Positions 1 through 13,629 of a stretch of DNA of 64,000 bases are shown piece after piece. Within the stretch, counting starts at the first letter, position 1; every line of letters starts with the position of its first letter. Source of the stretch: Adineta vaga (lineage: Eukaryota > Rotifera); the NCBI GenBank assembly GCA_021613535.1, contig CP075493.1, positions 17,484,001 through 17,548,000 of the forward strand. The letters are read 5' to 3'. Position numbers and translations under genes: made by a program. Below the pieces are notes generated by a model. It made no database searches and was not told the origin of the DNA. It worked only from the letters and a program-made list of their open reading frames with translations.

Positions 1-330
1 TAGAAAAAGAAAATCTACATATTCAAATGATACTTTACGTAGAATATCTATTTCATCAAAAAACCAATTAAATGTTTCTGTTTTTATTTTGTTAATAGCG
101 AGGAAATTACTGAACACAAGAAGAGAACATTTTTCTAAATGACATGTCCTTAAAACACAAATTGTCATTTTCCATTCGAAATGAGTTTCTTACAGAATAT
201 AAATTAAACCTACGCGTACATATTGAGTTGATCTTCATATCTAAGAACGTAAGAGGTAACGATTCGAGTATTCGAATTTTAAAAACTTTGTCTTTGTTCT
301 GTACCGTCCAGTACCCACACCCTCAAGATT

Positions 331-655
331 ATGGAAGAAGAAACCGCAATTGGTAAAGCGCATGAAACACAGTGGCTAGTTAAAGAGCTACTGAAGGTAA
401 AACATCATAGTGCAATTATGAAAACTTGCGAAATATCTCAAACGAGTGGAATTCCGGCTGCTATTGGTCAGATGTGCGCGTCTATCTTTACACGAAAGAC
501 TCATTCTGGTATAAATTGATTAATCTTGTTCTTCGTACATCCAATGATTGGTCTCGTACACAGTTCAAAAGATTAGAATCTTTTTGTTGGCTATTACAAT
601 GTTACCTCCATGAAAACAAGACATCTCACATTGAAACAGTTGAGGGTGTGGGTAA
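331..655 (+). pseudogene. Decayed fragment resembling a bdelloid ADP-ribosyltransferase-like gene
   Basis: Two short open stretches look protein-like but cannot be joined into a gene. At about 331-400 the frame reads MEEETAIGKAHETQWLVKEL and runs into a possible donor. At about 470-610 it reads through SFWYKLINLVLRTSNDW, followed by an aromatic-rich SFCWLLQCYLHE segment. The 'LYT..SF.Y.L.N..LR' pattern resembles the segment before the catalytic domain in bdelloid NAD:arginine ADP-ribosyltransferase-like proteins, from memory of the family. No catalytic R-S-E residues are present. A telomere-like hairpin follows directly at 640. I treat it as a remnant with weak family assignment. Confidence 0.25.
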
Positions 656-694
656 GATAGATACAAATAATCAACCCCACCCACAGCCTCAAGA
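640..694. repeat. Telomere-like palindromic hairpin
   Basis: G-rich arm TTGAGGGTGTGGGT and C-rich arm ACCCCACCCACAGCCTCAA are separated by about 25 AT-rich bases. The arms are imperfect reverse complements. One of the dispersed family described in the findings. Confidence 0.7.
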
Positions 695-803
695 TGGAAT
701 AGAAATTATCATCAAGTAAATCTTCTTTTGATTCACCATGAAGACTAACAACAATTAGAGCACCGTAATAATGACAAGCATCATAAGCTTCAAATTCTCT
801 ATG

Positions 804-858
804 AGGGCGTGAGTGTGGGTGTGGATGAGATACTACCATCACCCACACCAACACCCGC
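804..858. repeat. Telomere-like palindromic hairpin
   Basis: Arm TGAGGGCGTGAGTGTGGGTG pairs with CACCCACACCAACACCCGCA across a short spacer, only 110 bp after the previous copy. Confidence 0.65.
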
Positions 859-861
859 ATT

Positions 862-2300
862 TTTGTTTTTCATTAGAAATCTTTTATACGTCATTTCGTA
901 GGTTAGGGGAAAAAAATGGAACGAAGAAAATGCAGATAAACCGATCAAAGTGACGGCTATAGTTTGTTTATGATTTCAATGAAAGTCATGTCTTTGTCTG
1001 GAGCAAATTCCATGTTAATTATGCAAACATTTAAAAATCAAATATTTCTTTATTTATGCAGCTAATATTGAAAAATCTGATTTTATAAACAAAAGAAAAC
1101 GGTTTTAGATTACCCAAAATTCATTTCAATTATTCTTCATAGAATTACATCTTTATATAATATGCTTTGATAAATAGTTCAAGCATGAAGAATGGATTTA
1201 TGTATATAAATGAGATCGAAATAGAATTGAGAACAACGTAGTAAAAGAACTTTTGTTGCTAATTGATTTTCTTCGAAAAAAATTGTTTACACTACGGAGA
1301 AGAAAGTTCTTTTCTGGACATGTATGTGACTCATTATCGAGAGGAAAAGAGCGGAATCGTGATTCCCGGATTCCGCTCTTTTCCCCCTGCTTATATCATC
1401 GAGAATTTACTTGTTTATTTACTTTTGATTGTTAAAAAAATTTTCATCGAAACTATATGTAATGATTTTATTCAAAATTGGACAAGTAGTCGATCGAGAG
1501 TGTATAGTACGAGAAATGACGACGCGCAAGAAAAAGAATATAAAGAAAAAGAGAATAGCTACTTTCTTGCATTTTGGGTTTTTAATCAAGCCAGTAATGT
1601 GTCTTTGACTTCCAAATTATCACTGGTATCGTTCAACAAATTGAAAAGCAACAAAATATTTTCACTTATTCGCAATAATATTCATTGGTTTTTTAAAACT
1701 ATAGATTATCATCAAACAAGTATTAAACAAGTAATCTATCGATGTTACCCAGTTTCTATATAGAATAGTTTCTCAATATTTGTCTTATGAGAAACGTCTT
1801 TCTTAGAATGAGTTATTTTTATTATCAGATTTTATTTTGAATCAAGAAAAAGTTGTACATTACTGATCATATATCATTCAAGTCGTTATTTTTCACTTCT
1901 CTTGGAAGAGATTCATATAGAAATAACACGAATATGAGATTAATTCTGACGATCGTGTCAAACAGTATCATTTAGCAAAATCCTTCTAATCCACAATGAC
2001 GTTCTCAAAGAATAAGAAAATAGAGTAACTATTTAACTCAATGATATTGCTTCTTTTTAAGTTCTCAATCCGATAGAACTATATTTATAATCAATATGAT
2101 CTAGAATTAAACCCTTAGAACTGAATTCATTTTGTTTGAAGGTTGATTTGAATTTGAATAAGTTCACTTTATTTTTATGTATGTAGACTTTAACTCCCAG
2201 ATTCTTTCTAAACAACATACATTGCACTGTGTGTAAAGAAAATTTGTCTTCGTAGGACGATTACTTTTGCCTACTCTCATGTATTTCTTCAATGAAAGAA
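862..2300. other. Non-coding stretch with one hairpin
   Basis: No convincing gene is seen. The open frames near 1253-1763 run through the perfect hairpin at 1343-1384 and have no family resemblance or usable splice logic. The last part may be promoter or 5' UTR of the following polycystin-like gene. Confidence 0.4.
1343..1384. repeat. Perfect 16-bp inverted repeat
   Basis: GGAAAAGAGCGGAATC at 1343-1358 is followed after 10 bases by its exact reverse complement at 1369-1384. The arms are GC-richer than the surroundings. Confidence 0.8.
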
Positions 2301-2323
2301 ATATCTAAATATAAAAACATAAC

Positions 2324-2324
2324 A

Positions 2325-2355
<31 letters not shown>

Positions 2356-2357
2356 TC
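2324..2357 (+). repeat. (CT)n pyrimidine microsatellite
   Basis: An almost uninterrupted CT run lies just upstream of a possible acceptor (TTCTAG at 2366-2371) and the start codon of the polycystin-like gene. It may be the polypyrimidine tract of a 5' UTR intron. Confidence 0.7.
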
Positions 2358-2376
2358 TTGTTTTATTCTAGGACGG

Positions 2377-5300
2377 ATGATGATCAGTAGATTGCTTTTC
2401 ATTTGGTTAATCGGACATGTGTCCATTATTAAAGGTTCTCATTTCCGTGGCGGACTAATTACATGGTTAATTACTAACAATTTCAATTTGCTTTCTTTGA
2501 AATATCTGTTTTTCTAGGTATCCTTACAATACTACTCCATCAGGTAGTTCAGTTCCTGTTATTGTACGAGAACGATGGTCATGGCGTCGTAGTGCATACT
2601 CTCCTGCCTGTTCTGACGCTACCATTGCTGCACAAACACCTAAAATTGGTGATGCGTCCACGCTGGCTTGTGTGTCTGGTACCTGTGGTGCTCATTGGAC
2701 TGGTATGACTGTACTAACATCCTGTACTGATTTTGATGTAGATCTCGATGTTGCCTCTGGTGAATATTATCAAATATTTACAATACCACTCAATATTTCA
2801 TTCAGTATTGCTTTTGCTTCGAGTGCTTGGTTTTCCAATATGATTGTAGGAGGAGGTGGAAGTTGGGCTATTGTCAGTCGAATCAGAACTATTATTCGTT
2901 CAGATGGTTATTTAAATACTAGTCCTGTTCCATTTTCCGTACCTATTATCTATAAAGAAGTTGGTATACAACATGTCCATGTTGTGCAAATGTTTGATTT
3001 AGATAGAACTGATATATTAAAATGTCGATGGTCTATTGGATCAACAGCTAATATAAACGGATATGATGAATGTGGTGGTGTGTGTAATGGTATACCTGGT
3101 GCTATTCTTATTGGAGAAAACTGTACAATTGTATTCACACTTACATCCGCTAATTTGTACGCTGCAGTAGCATTGCAAATTGAAGACTTCTACAATGCTG
3201 CAGCAGTTACAGCAAACACACCGATGAGTTCTGTTCCTGTTCAATTTCTTTTCTATGGTTATACTGCACCCGCTGCTTGTTCGACTCCACCAGTCATTAT
3301 TAACAATCAACAAAATCAAAGTAATTAATGATATTATTCAATGAAATTTTCTTAGCTGTAATTATTTCTTTTTAGCTTGTATTGGTATCGCACCTGGTGA
3401 TAATATCACTGAAATTGTTGTTGCACAAGTAATATGTCCTGGAAAGAGTATTGTCAAATTTATTTCCAGTACACCAATCGGTATGAAGAAAAGCAACATT
3501 CAGAATCCAAGCACTGGTTAGTGTATCTTTTGTGGTTTCATGGTTTTGTTTTCTTTTATACTAGATTTCTAGGTATCTATCATCTTGTGATCAGCTGGAT
3601 TCCAATTGGTTCTCAATATGGTCCGCAGGGTGTTTGTATGGCAGCAGTTGATAATACACAAGTGCAATCGAATCAGTGGTGTATCACGTACTTAGTTGGC
3701 CACCAGTCATTCAGTCCTCTGCTCCGACCAACGTTGATACAAGGTTCTACTTTGCCTGTTGGTACTATCTTTCAAAATCATACTGTCTTCTCGATCCAAA
3801 GTAATACTTATCACAATGATATTGAATAGAAAAATAATATTTCTCTGATATTTTATCATTAATCTATTTTTTAAGCGTCAATCTCTGTTAATCGTCCAAT
3901 ACGTACTGGTACTTATATTTACTTTTGGGATGCTACTCTTGGTGGTGTTCTTGTTCAAAAATATGATTGTAGCTGGCAATCAGAAGTGACATACACTAAT
4001 TCTACCATTGTCATTCGTTTTCCTATTGCACCATGGATTCCTGGACATTCCTATTATGTCACATTTGACGGTGGTATGTACCAGCTTATTCTTATGGCAT
4101 TGTATTTTTGTGTATTTATTTATCTTTACTTGATTTTAGGTGTTGTTAATGATATACGAGTCTGTAGTAAGTAAAAAATATATTGATAATATCAATTAAG
4201 AAAATGATTGTAGGTTTTGAATCTGCACCAGTCAATAATTTAACATTTTGGGTTTTTACCATTTGGAATTCAGGAATATCATCATCATCATCATCAACAA
4301 TATCAACTGAAATTAGTACTTCGGTAACGTTCATTAATATTCTTACTTTCAATTTTATATTAGACTTCATTATTGTTAATAGTTGACAACAATGGCATCT
4401 TCGACTATAGCACGTAAGAAAAAAAAATTGATTCTGAATCATTATACAACAGTATATAGATAGAAGAATGTAGATGTGAATAAAGAAAAAGTCATACACG
4501 CACCTCCCGACATCCTTATACAGAAAAATAACTAACATGATAATAAAGCAAACAGAGACTTCTTGAATTGTTTGCTATTTTGATTATTTTAGCATGTCAT
4601 TCACCAACAATAACATTAATATCGAGCATAACCACATTATCATCACCAATTCAATTTCGTCGAAATCTAGATTTTACAATAGTTTCATCAATTCAATTCA
4701 ATTGTAATATTTCATTTTTGCTGAATATCCAATGGACAATAAAGAATTGTACTTCATCTTGTTTACATCAGATCGTAATCGATCCAACCATAATAACAAC
4801 ATTTAGCGAATTATATATTCCAGCACGAACTTTACTATACGGTCTATATGAAATGAAATTAACTGTCACTATGATTAACATGACAAATGTATCTTCATCA
4901 GCAGTTGTTTATGTTCAAATTACTTCATCAGATATAATTGCAAATTTATTTCAATATGGAACATCAATGATTACACGTGGTAATCAACAAGATCTTCAAT
5001 TGAATCCAGGAAGCTACTCTGTTGATCCTGATGAAAATATATTTAATGCTTCCGTAAGCTTATAGTATAAACATCTAATTGTTTTAATCATCTCATTTCT
5101 TGTATAGAATTGGAATTATAAATATTTTTGTCGAATTTATGCTTCATCAATGTTTCCAAATCTACAAGGTTCATTGTTGACAGTTGATGATATGAGAAAT
5201 GATTCATCAAATCCATCATGTTTATCATTGAATCGAACAGGATGGAAATTTGATAATTCTCTCAATTCATCATTCACAATTCTTGCTGGTTCATTGCAAT

Positions 5301-8300
5301 CCAATCGAACATATCAATTTATGGTTCATATGGAAAACCGTCGTAATTCTTCTCTTCAAGCTATTGGTTATGCACTTGTTAAAGTTGAAGATACTCGTCC
5401 ACAGACGATTCTAATTAGGTATATTCTTATTTTTTGTTTCTCAAAAATAAATCCTTAATTATAGTTGTGTCATATCAATATCGTGTCAACCAAATTTAGA
5501 ATTTCAACTTGTGAATCCAACGACTCAAGTAGCTTTATTTTCAGTATGTGCTGAAACTTGTACAACAATTCAAAATATTACATGGTATGTTTATTATGGT
5601 ACAATAAATTCATCGTCGAATTTGACTAAATGGACATTATTTAATCAAACGGTGTCTTATGAAAATAGATGGTTTTTTGGTAAATTTTATCTTTTTGTTT
5701 TATTAAAACAAAATTTCATTGATATTTTCAGGTATGAATGAAAGTAATTTCACTACTTCAAATCAATTATTTTTAGTCAATTCACAAATTCATCTTTGGC
5801 GATTTGAAGTTGTTTATACGTTCATGTGGGAAACAAGTTCAAGTTCATTAAATTTTCTTATCAATCAAACACCATCGAATGGTTCATGTTCAATTCATCC
5901 TAACAATGGAACAACAAATACTCTATTCAATATTATATGTTTAAATTGGTTTGACGAAGATGAAATCAAAGATTATATTATTTACGGTATGTTAAGATAT
6001 TCTTTAATGTCAAACAAAATTTTCTTCGTTTTTTATTAGGTTGGACAAATGATTCAACAAAGAAAATGATCATTGCTTATTCATCAGTATCTATATTTCA
6101 ATTACAATTACCAGCTGGAGATAATCAAACATCATTACTTCATCTAATTGTTCATATTCGAGATCAACTAGATTGTATCACTGAGTTGAATATTTCATCA
6201 GTTACTGTATTTTCTGATTTAGCAGCTATTCATAATTTAATAAATGATATTCAAAATTCATCGGAAAGAATTATTACAAATCCAATTATTCAATTACTTA
6301 CATATGGAAATCAAAATCGATTTGGGCAAATATTCACATCAATTTCACAACAATTGAATCAAATGAATAATGAAAATCTCAATAAAGCTATCTCAAGTAA
6401 ATTTTTAAATAATTAAACAAAGCTCAACTTATTCTTAATGATTTTTTTCTATAGATGGTATCTCAGCTGCAAGTATCTTCATCTCACCATTAGATGCTCA
6501 GAGTAGACAACAAATCACATCGATAACATTGAATCAATTAGTATTAAATGAATATAAGAAAGAATTAAATTCTCGTGCATCAACTCGAGAGTATCTCATT
6601 ACATACACTATTAAACTTCCTATAACAACATCGAATAGTATTAAATTACAAGCAGTATCATTAGCTCAATTAACGAAAGCAACAAATGAATTAACACGAA
6701 CGACTTTAGTAACATTTCGATCTTTTTATTTTCCTTGTCAAATCGAAGTTTAATATAGATGATTGTATCAGATCGATGTTATCGATTGGCATTGGCTTTA
6801 GATTCAATGAGAGCAAGAATTCGATATGAAGATGTTCAACTTGCAGCAACTGATCTTCTTCAATGTGCTGCTAATCTTTTGAGTGTAAGAAATACTTTCT
6901 AAATACAATTAGATAACATCTAAAGACTGTTTATAGGCTGTGAATGGACCATTACAACAACGAACAATTGTTTTAGATTTAGATTCATCAAGAGCCACAA
7001 CATTTCCTGATGATTATGATACTGATCTCGAATCAGAATGGGTCAATCCAAGTAAAATTTTATTGTATTCTACGATATCGATATTATTATTGAATGTTTA
7101 GATTTATTTGCTGATGGAAATGATTTTTCATGGGAAACAATACAAAAGAATCGAAATATTTATCATCAAAAACAATTAGCCAATCAAATAACTAATCAAA
7201 TGACTAAACTGATCACACTGTTAACTTCAGCATTGAATATTCATCTGAATATTGGACAAAATATCATTGTTGAAACATCACAAGTATTGATGTCATTAGA
7301 AACAAAATATAGTCAATCACTTTCTAATCAATTTACAAAACAAATTGGAAATGGTCAAATTCAACTTCCTGAAAATTTCAATAGTTCTTATCTCACTAAT
7401 AATGAACATATATCTATTCGAGTAAATTCATTATTATAGCTTGTGGAATCATTTTTCGATAATCTTTTTTTTTTTCTAGTCTATGATGGATACATTAGCT
7501 TCGTTTGGTAATTCAAAATCAACATTAAACACAAATCTATCAAGATCAATATCATTTTCCATTTTTGATTATAATCAAAATGAAATTCCTATTCGAACAA
7601 TGATGAATCAATCTATTGAAATTATTATTCCTCGTGATCCTAATCTTATCATTCCATCGATGACCTTACAAAATGTTACATCAATGGATTCTACCCCTCA
7701 TCATCTCATCTTTCATTATCAGTATTTGAATTTATCTTCATCACTTCCAATTTCAGTTCATTGGGAAATTCAACCATTGAATACAAGTATTGGTTATTTA
7801 TTCATTTATAAATTTGATCAAATACCACAATTGAATAGTTCATACAATCAAATCGATGGATGGACACTTCTTTGTCCTTCGTTAAATTTGACAAATGAAA
7901 GTCTTTATACATATTTTATTAATAATGAACAAACAGTTAATCATCAATCAGTAATCTTTGGTTTACGAGAACTCAATGCAACAGAAATCAGTCAACGATG
8001 TTCGAATCTTTCGATCATTAATCCTCCAATTACTAATGAACGATTTAATTTTACATCAAACTATCAACTAAGAGTTTACACTTCAGGTTGTTATTATCTC
8101 GATAAAAATAATCAATGGAAATCTGATGGATTAAAAGTCGGTCCGTTGACAAATCGTAGACAAACTCAATGTTTTTCAACTCATTTAACAACATTTGCTG
8201 GTGGCTTTGTTATTTTACCTGAATCAATAAATTGGAATTATGTTTTTGCTAATGCTGATTTTATGAAAAATAAAACTATTTATCTAACTGTTATTTGTGT

Positions 8301-11300
8301 CTCAGTCATTTACATTATTTTAATTATTTATGCACATTATTATGATAAGAAAGATGTAGAAAAATTAGGTGTAACAATCTTACCTGATAATCATCGAGAA
8401 GATGAATATTTTTATCAGATTATTGTTTTTACTGGTCAACGAAAAGATGCTGGAACGAATTCGAATGTAAGATGAAAAGAGAGATGATCTTCTAAATTTC
8501 TATGCTCTTATATATAGGTTCATTTTGTCATTCATGGCGATGACGATGACACAACGATTCGAACATTTGTTGATCCTCATCGTCAAATTTTTCAACGTGG
8601 TAGTGTTGATGCATTTCTTATGGCTGTTCCAAAATCTTTAGGATTATTGAATTGTATTCATATTTGGCATGATAATAGTGGCAAAGGTTCATCGTCGTCA
8701 TGGTTTTTAAAATATTTAATTATTCAAGATTTACAAACAATGGAAAAATATCATTTTATTTGTCAACAATGGTTTGCAGTAGAAAAAGATGATGGAAAAG
8801 CAAGTCATTACACTTTCAAATATCATTTATTATCTAATTTTCAAAATAGATTGAACGTATTTTACCAGTAGCAAGTGAATTAGAGAAACGTCAATTTTCA
8901 TTTCTATTAACTAAACGAACTTATCAAAGTGTCTCTGATGGTCATTTGTGGTTTTCAATTTTTTGTCGTCCACTATCAAAACAATTTACACGTGTTCAAC
9001 GATGTACATGTTGTTTTGTTCTTCTCTTTATTGCAATGTTTTTGAATATCATGTATTATGATTTATCAAATGAAGTAAAATCAACAAAAACAATTAGTTT
9101 ATCATTTGGTTCACTTTATATTACACCTCAACAAGTATATGTCAAATTTTCTCATTATTGATTTTAGTTTTTGACATATACGTATATATTTAAGATAATT
9201 ATTGGTGTGATTGTGGAATTATTTGCATTAATTCCAAGCCTATTGCTTGTCCAATTATTTCGTCGTCTACGTCCTCGGCAAAAACAACAATCACCCATTC
9301 GTCAAGCTTTGTATAAAGTCAAATCACCTCTTCAAAAGTTTGTAGAAAATTCCATATAATCAAAATGTTTTTGTTTACATTCTTTTATTCTAGAGAAAGA
9401 GATATTCATTCGAAGAAATCATCATTGATATTTCCTTGGTGGTGTATCTTTGTTGCTTATGGATTATGTATAATCTTAGTTGGTCTTTCGATTCTATTTA
9501 TTATTGCTCGTGGTATTGAATTTGGTGATGAAAAATCTCAAAAATGGTTAACATCTATTTTGAGTGGCTTCTTTTCTTCGATTCTTTTTACTCAACCATT
9601 AAAAGTAATATTTGAATCTGCTCAGATTTGAATGAAATGTAAACGTTTTTTGTTGTAGATTATATCATTGGCCATCTTGTTCGCTTGCTTTTGTAAAGAA
9701 TCAAATGATGATAAAGAAGCAAATGAATTGTTGGATGATAATCAAATAGGTTTAGATGCTGATGAAGAATATCTTCATACAATTAAAGTTTGTCTATTAG
9801 ATTGGATACTTCTTAGTTTGATAGAGATAAATATATGTATTTATAGAAAAAATCTTTGTTTACTTATCGATCTCCAATTCGTGCTGATCGTTTGAATGAA
9901 ACTGAAGTTATTCATCTTCGTCATCAACGTTTGAAAGAAATTCAAATGTGGTCATTTATAAAAGAAATCTTGATTAATTTATGTTTTCTATCACTTCTAT
10001 ATGTAATTATTTATTCTAATCGTGATTCAAATGCATTTTTACAAGTTAATCATCTTCGAAAATATTTTCTTAATTCAAGACAAATCGATTTAGATTATAC
10101 AAAAGTTTGTTTCTTTTCGAAAGATTTTGCTTTGTTTTTACCGTATTGTTAATTTAGATTTCAACAATCAATCAATATTGGGATTGGTTGGAGAATAGTT
10201 TTGTTGATAATCTTCGTGCACAACAATGGTATAATGGTGAATCGCCTCGAAATCTCAGTGGTTTTATTAATGATAAATCGAATCGATTAATAGGATGGGC
10301 AACAATGAGACAATTACGTATCAAAACTACAACATGTCAAGCACGAAATCCAATCTCTTCTACATGTCAAAATGATTACAATTCCCTCAATGAAGATAAA
10401 CATTCTTATGCACCTGGATGGAAAAATGAAACATCACAGATCTATAATTTATTTATTGATCAAGCATTTATTTATCAATCCGCTGATAAATTAGATACAT
10501 ATATGTATGTAGGAGATCATGGTAGTTATAGTGGTAGTGGTTATGTTTATGAATTTCGTGGTCGTCGATCGGAACTTCAAAGTAATCTCTCTCAACTTCA
10601 TCAACTTGGATGGATTGATAATCAAACACGAGCTATGATTATTCAATTAACTTTGTATAATCCTAATATTCAATTATTTACTTCAGTTACTTTTCTGACA
10701 GAATTCTTATCCTCGAGTGGCATTTTTCCTAGTGCTCGTTTTGAACCCATTAGTTTTTATGGTAATTTCATTTCTTTTCAAAAATAAATAAGATACTTCA
10801 CTTTTATTTTAGCATTTACATTAGCTTATCAATTGATATGTACAATTATTTACATGTTATTAATCTTATATTTTATGTGGATTGAAATAAAATTATTAAT
10901 TCAGTTAAAATGGAAATATTTTCATCGATTTTGGTCTTATGTTCAAGTTGGAATTATTGTTTGTTCATGGACAAGTGTTGCTATTTATATTTGGCGTTAT
11001 CATGAATGTCAACGAATTGGAAAATTATTTTCAGAAACGAATGGATATGTTTATATTAATTTACAATTAACTTCATATATTAATGATATTATAACATATT
11101 TATTAAGTTTTTGTTGTTTTTTTGGAACAATTCAATTAATCAAATTGTGTTGTTTTAATCAACGTCTTTATTTATTTATTCAAACTCTTCAATATTCTGC
11201 TAAAGAATTATTATCATTTTCAGTGATGTTTGCTTTTGTATTCATATCATTTCTTTGCCTATTTTATTTATTATTTATTTCAAAATTACCTGAATGTTCA

Positions 11301-11843
11301 AGTTTATTAGGAACAGCACAAATGTTATTTGAAATGACATTAATGAAATTTGATGCACATCAATTAAGTGGAGCTGAAGCATTTCTTGGACCATTTTGTT
11401 TCAGTTTATTTATTGTATTTGTTGTATTTGTTTGTATGAGTATGTTTATATCAATTATTAGTGATAATTTTCGTCAGGCAAGAGAAAATGCCAATGATAA
11501 AAATGATCAAATGTTCTCATTCATGTTCGAAACATTTCTACGATGGACAGGTAATGTATAGAATTGAATTTCATCAAAAAAAAGAATATTTGTTGTCTGT
11601 TCAGGTTTGAAAAAAGCAACCGAAGAAGAAATTCAAACTGAAAGAGATGCACGAATGCGTTCAGAATATTATGATTCAATTGAACGATTTCCAGAGAAGA
11701 TTGATCAATTGATGAATGCATTGAATCAAGTATGTCGTCTTTCTATTTTTAAATAAAAAATATTTATTATTTTCGATTATGATTAATAGATTTATATAGA
11801 TCAAAAAACAGAAGAATTAATTTTACAAGAAACAAAAGTCTAA
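2377..11843 (+). CDS. Polycystin-1-like protein (REJ, GPS, PLAT, polycystin channel)
   Basis: Large multi-exon membrane protein of about 2630 residues in about 28 exons, with introns near 50 bp. It starts with a signal peptide (MMISRLLFIWLIGHVSIIKG), followed by an N-terminal domain beginning SHFRGGLITW (exons 2377-2465, 2518-3320, 3376-3516, 3573-3800, 3876-4073 and more). A REJ-like region follows (about 4593-6400), then a GPS-like motif CFSTHLTTFAGG near 8170, a first TM segment, and a PLAT domain (exons to 8466, 8518-8799, 8850-9134). The multi-TM part carries a polycystin extracellular loop (exon 10158-10761) and a pore-bearing exon (10813-11550). The family forms or tunes cation channels in sensory or ciliary membranes; this exact role is inferred. 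The intron at 8800-8849 is GC-AG. The join between exons 4364-4413 and 4593-5053 is off by one base in my model, so that boundary is unresolved. Confidence 0.9.
8800..8849 (+). other. GC-AG intron inside the PLAT domain
   Basis: The exon ends GAT GGA AAA, then GCAAGT...AATAG, and resumes ATT GAA CGT ATT TTA CCA. Removing exactly these 50 bases keeps the PLAT frame (DDGK/IERILPVASELE). Without removal the frame stops at about 8871. GCAAGT is the usual 5' consensus of GC-AG introns. Confidence 0.75.
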
Positions 11844-12322
11844 TTATTGCTTTTAATTAATAATCGAGTGATAAACATTTCATTTATTTATCCTTATTGA
11901 ATGTATTTATTTAAAATGCTTTTGTTTTTCTTCCTCGCGTAATCGTCTGCAATGACTTATAAAACTTCCTACAATAAAAAAGGCACCGTTTTACTTTAGT
12001 AAGTGTTATTGAAGAGAATGAATACCATTGAGAATTACACGTATAAAAGTAATTGACAATAAAAGTGACACACATGTTTGTGCACAATTATTAGCTGAAG
12101 AATTTGCTGCACATAACCCATCTTGAGGGTGGGTATGCAATAAATACTCACAGTCACATCCACACCCATATGGTCCACAATGCAGAGATGTCCACATTGA
12201 AACGTCTTAGTGTAATAGAGAATGTCTTTTTCTAAACATTTTATTCGATTCGAGTACAGATTCTTAATCTTCATGTACTTTTATATATGTTATTCAAAAA
12301 TATTCAAAATTTTTGATGTCAT
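11844..12322. other. Intergenic spacer with one hairpin
   Basis: This lies between the 3' end of the polycystin-like gene and the convergent gene on the - strand. It holds a telomere-like palindrome at 12121-12170 and no gene that I can support. Confidence 0.5.
12121..12170. repeat. Telomere-like palindromic hairpin
   Basis: TCTTGAGGGTGGGTATG opens the element, and CACATCCACACCCATA closes it. Confidence 0.6.
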
Positions 12323-12870
12323 CTATTTTTTACACCAAATAAAAATAATTGTGAAAACGAAAAGAGCTATCCAAACATCGGCGCTAATTACAATACCAAA
12401 TGCTCCTTTGAATAGTGTTGAATCACAATAATTAGAAGATGTTACATCATAAAAGTCAGCATATTGATATTTATTCAAAACCCAGGCATTACCTAAACAC
12501 CAAAAGACAAAACTTCCTAAAAAGCAGGCAACTGCTCCCAGTAACATGTGATTGCCGAGATCTGAAAAATCCATCGAAACTGACCCTTTGACTCTGCCGT
12601 CTTTTTATCTACTTGTTCATTTATAACTCGACCGCCTTGCCTAGTTTGTGTAGTTACAAGATACGTAGTAGGATTAAATCCACAGCAAGGTGAAATTATA
12701 CAAAGAACAATCCATCCAAGATCGACAAGTCCACCATATAGTAAGTATGTTATTACTTGCGTCTCAACAAAACAATCTCGATGTAACGTTTGCGAGTAGA
12801 GGACAAGTTTAGATATTGCTAAACCAACGTAAATGATAGCTACAATTATACTTGCCGTTAATGTGAACAT
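12323..12870 (-). CDS. Small tetraspan membrane protein, unknown function
   Basis: Two open blocks on the - strand, in different frames, make one plausible gene. The 5' block (from 12870) starts MFTLTASIIVAIIYVGLAIS and contains two hydrophobic segments plus a Cys-containing loop. The 3' block (to 12323) carries LLGAVACFLGSFVFWCLG and IVISADVWIALFVFTIIFIW, giving about four TM helices in total, and ends WCKK. The blocks overlap at 12517-12574. A donor GTCGAG after QTRQG joined to the acceptor TTTTTCAG would restore the frame (QTRQG/DLGNHM). A 23-bp intron is the alternative; a frameshift is also possible. The protein is Cys- and aromatic-rich, and I cannot name the family. Confidence 0.6.
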
Positions 12871-13037
12871 TCTAAGAGTCTAGAATACTTAACGGAGGAA
12901 TTCATCTGATATCTGTTCTCATATCTACATACTTATTTCTAATGGTTATATAATCTTCCACTTCTTCTTTCCTATAAATACAAACGAAAACATTTTACAT
13001 AGAAACTTGTGTATGTCAGAGACAAGATGAGAATTTA

Positions 13038-13097
13038 GGAGGGTGAGTATGGGTGTGTTTGTAGGTTATACTTTTCTTTTCACCCACACCCACACCG
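13038..13097. repeat. Telomere-like palindromic hairpin
   Basis: GGAGGGTGAGTATGGGTGTG is followed by a short spacer and CACCCACACCCACACCGTG. Confidence 0.65.
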
Positions 13098-13416
13098 TGT
13101 ATTTGTATGGATGAAGACAATTTTAGATGAAGTTGTATTTGTTGAATACACCAATCATCAAAAAAGCATTCAAGAGTAGATTGAAGTTATAATTCAATGC
13201 AATAACATCCTCTATAGAATCCTGGAATTCGAAATGATAATCCTTCGGAAGAATCATCGTAAATATTCAATCCAAATAATCAATACTTGACATCAATGTT
13301 GCACAGGATTCGCTAAGCAACATTACAGCGTTGATAGAAAACTTACCATTATTTTCGGCGAAAACTAAAAACTTGGTTAACACATTACTTTAGAGAAGAA
13401 TGCCTCATGTTGCACC

Positions 13417-13620
13417 TCAAATTGTCCAGAAAGATAATAAGAAATTTGGTATTCTTAATGATTTAAATTGATCAGTTATTGCTTTGATTTCTGACTGTAA
13501 TAAATCAATTGGTACAACAGATAAACTTACATATTGAATTGAATAAAATTCTATTGAATTATTAGATATTATTTGTCTGACTAAATTACAAAATTGTTTT
13601 AATCCTTGAAAAGTATTCAT
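13417..13620 (-). pseudogene. Protein-like fragment, possibly from a leucine-rich/F-box type gene
   Basis: A 67-codon open frame with a credible composition (LLQSEIKAITDQFKSLRIP) ends ten bases before the hAT-type MITE at 13630. No continuation was found on either side in the same frame. The leucine spacing recalls the RNI-like repeat proteins common in bdelloids, but the match is too weak to name. Probably an isolated exon or remnant. Confidence 0.22.
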
Positions 13621-13629
13621 GGTTATAGA

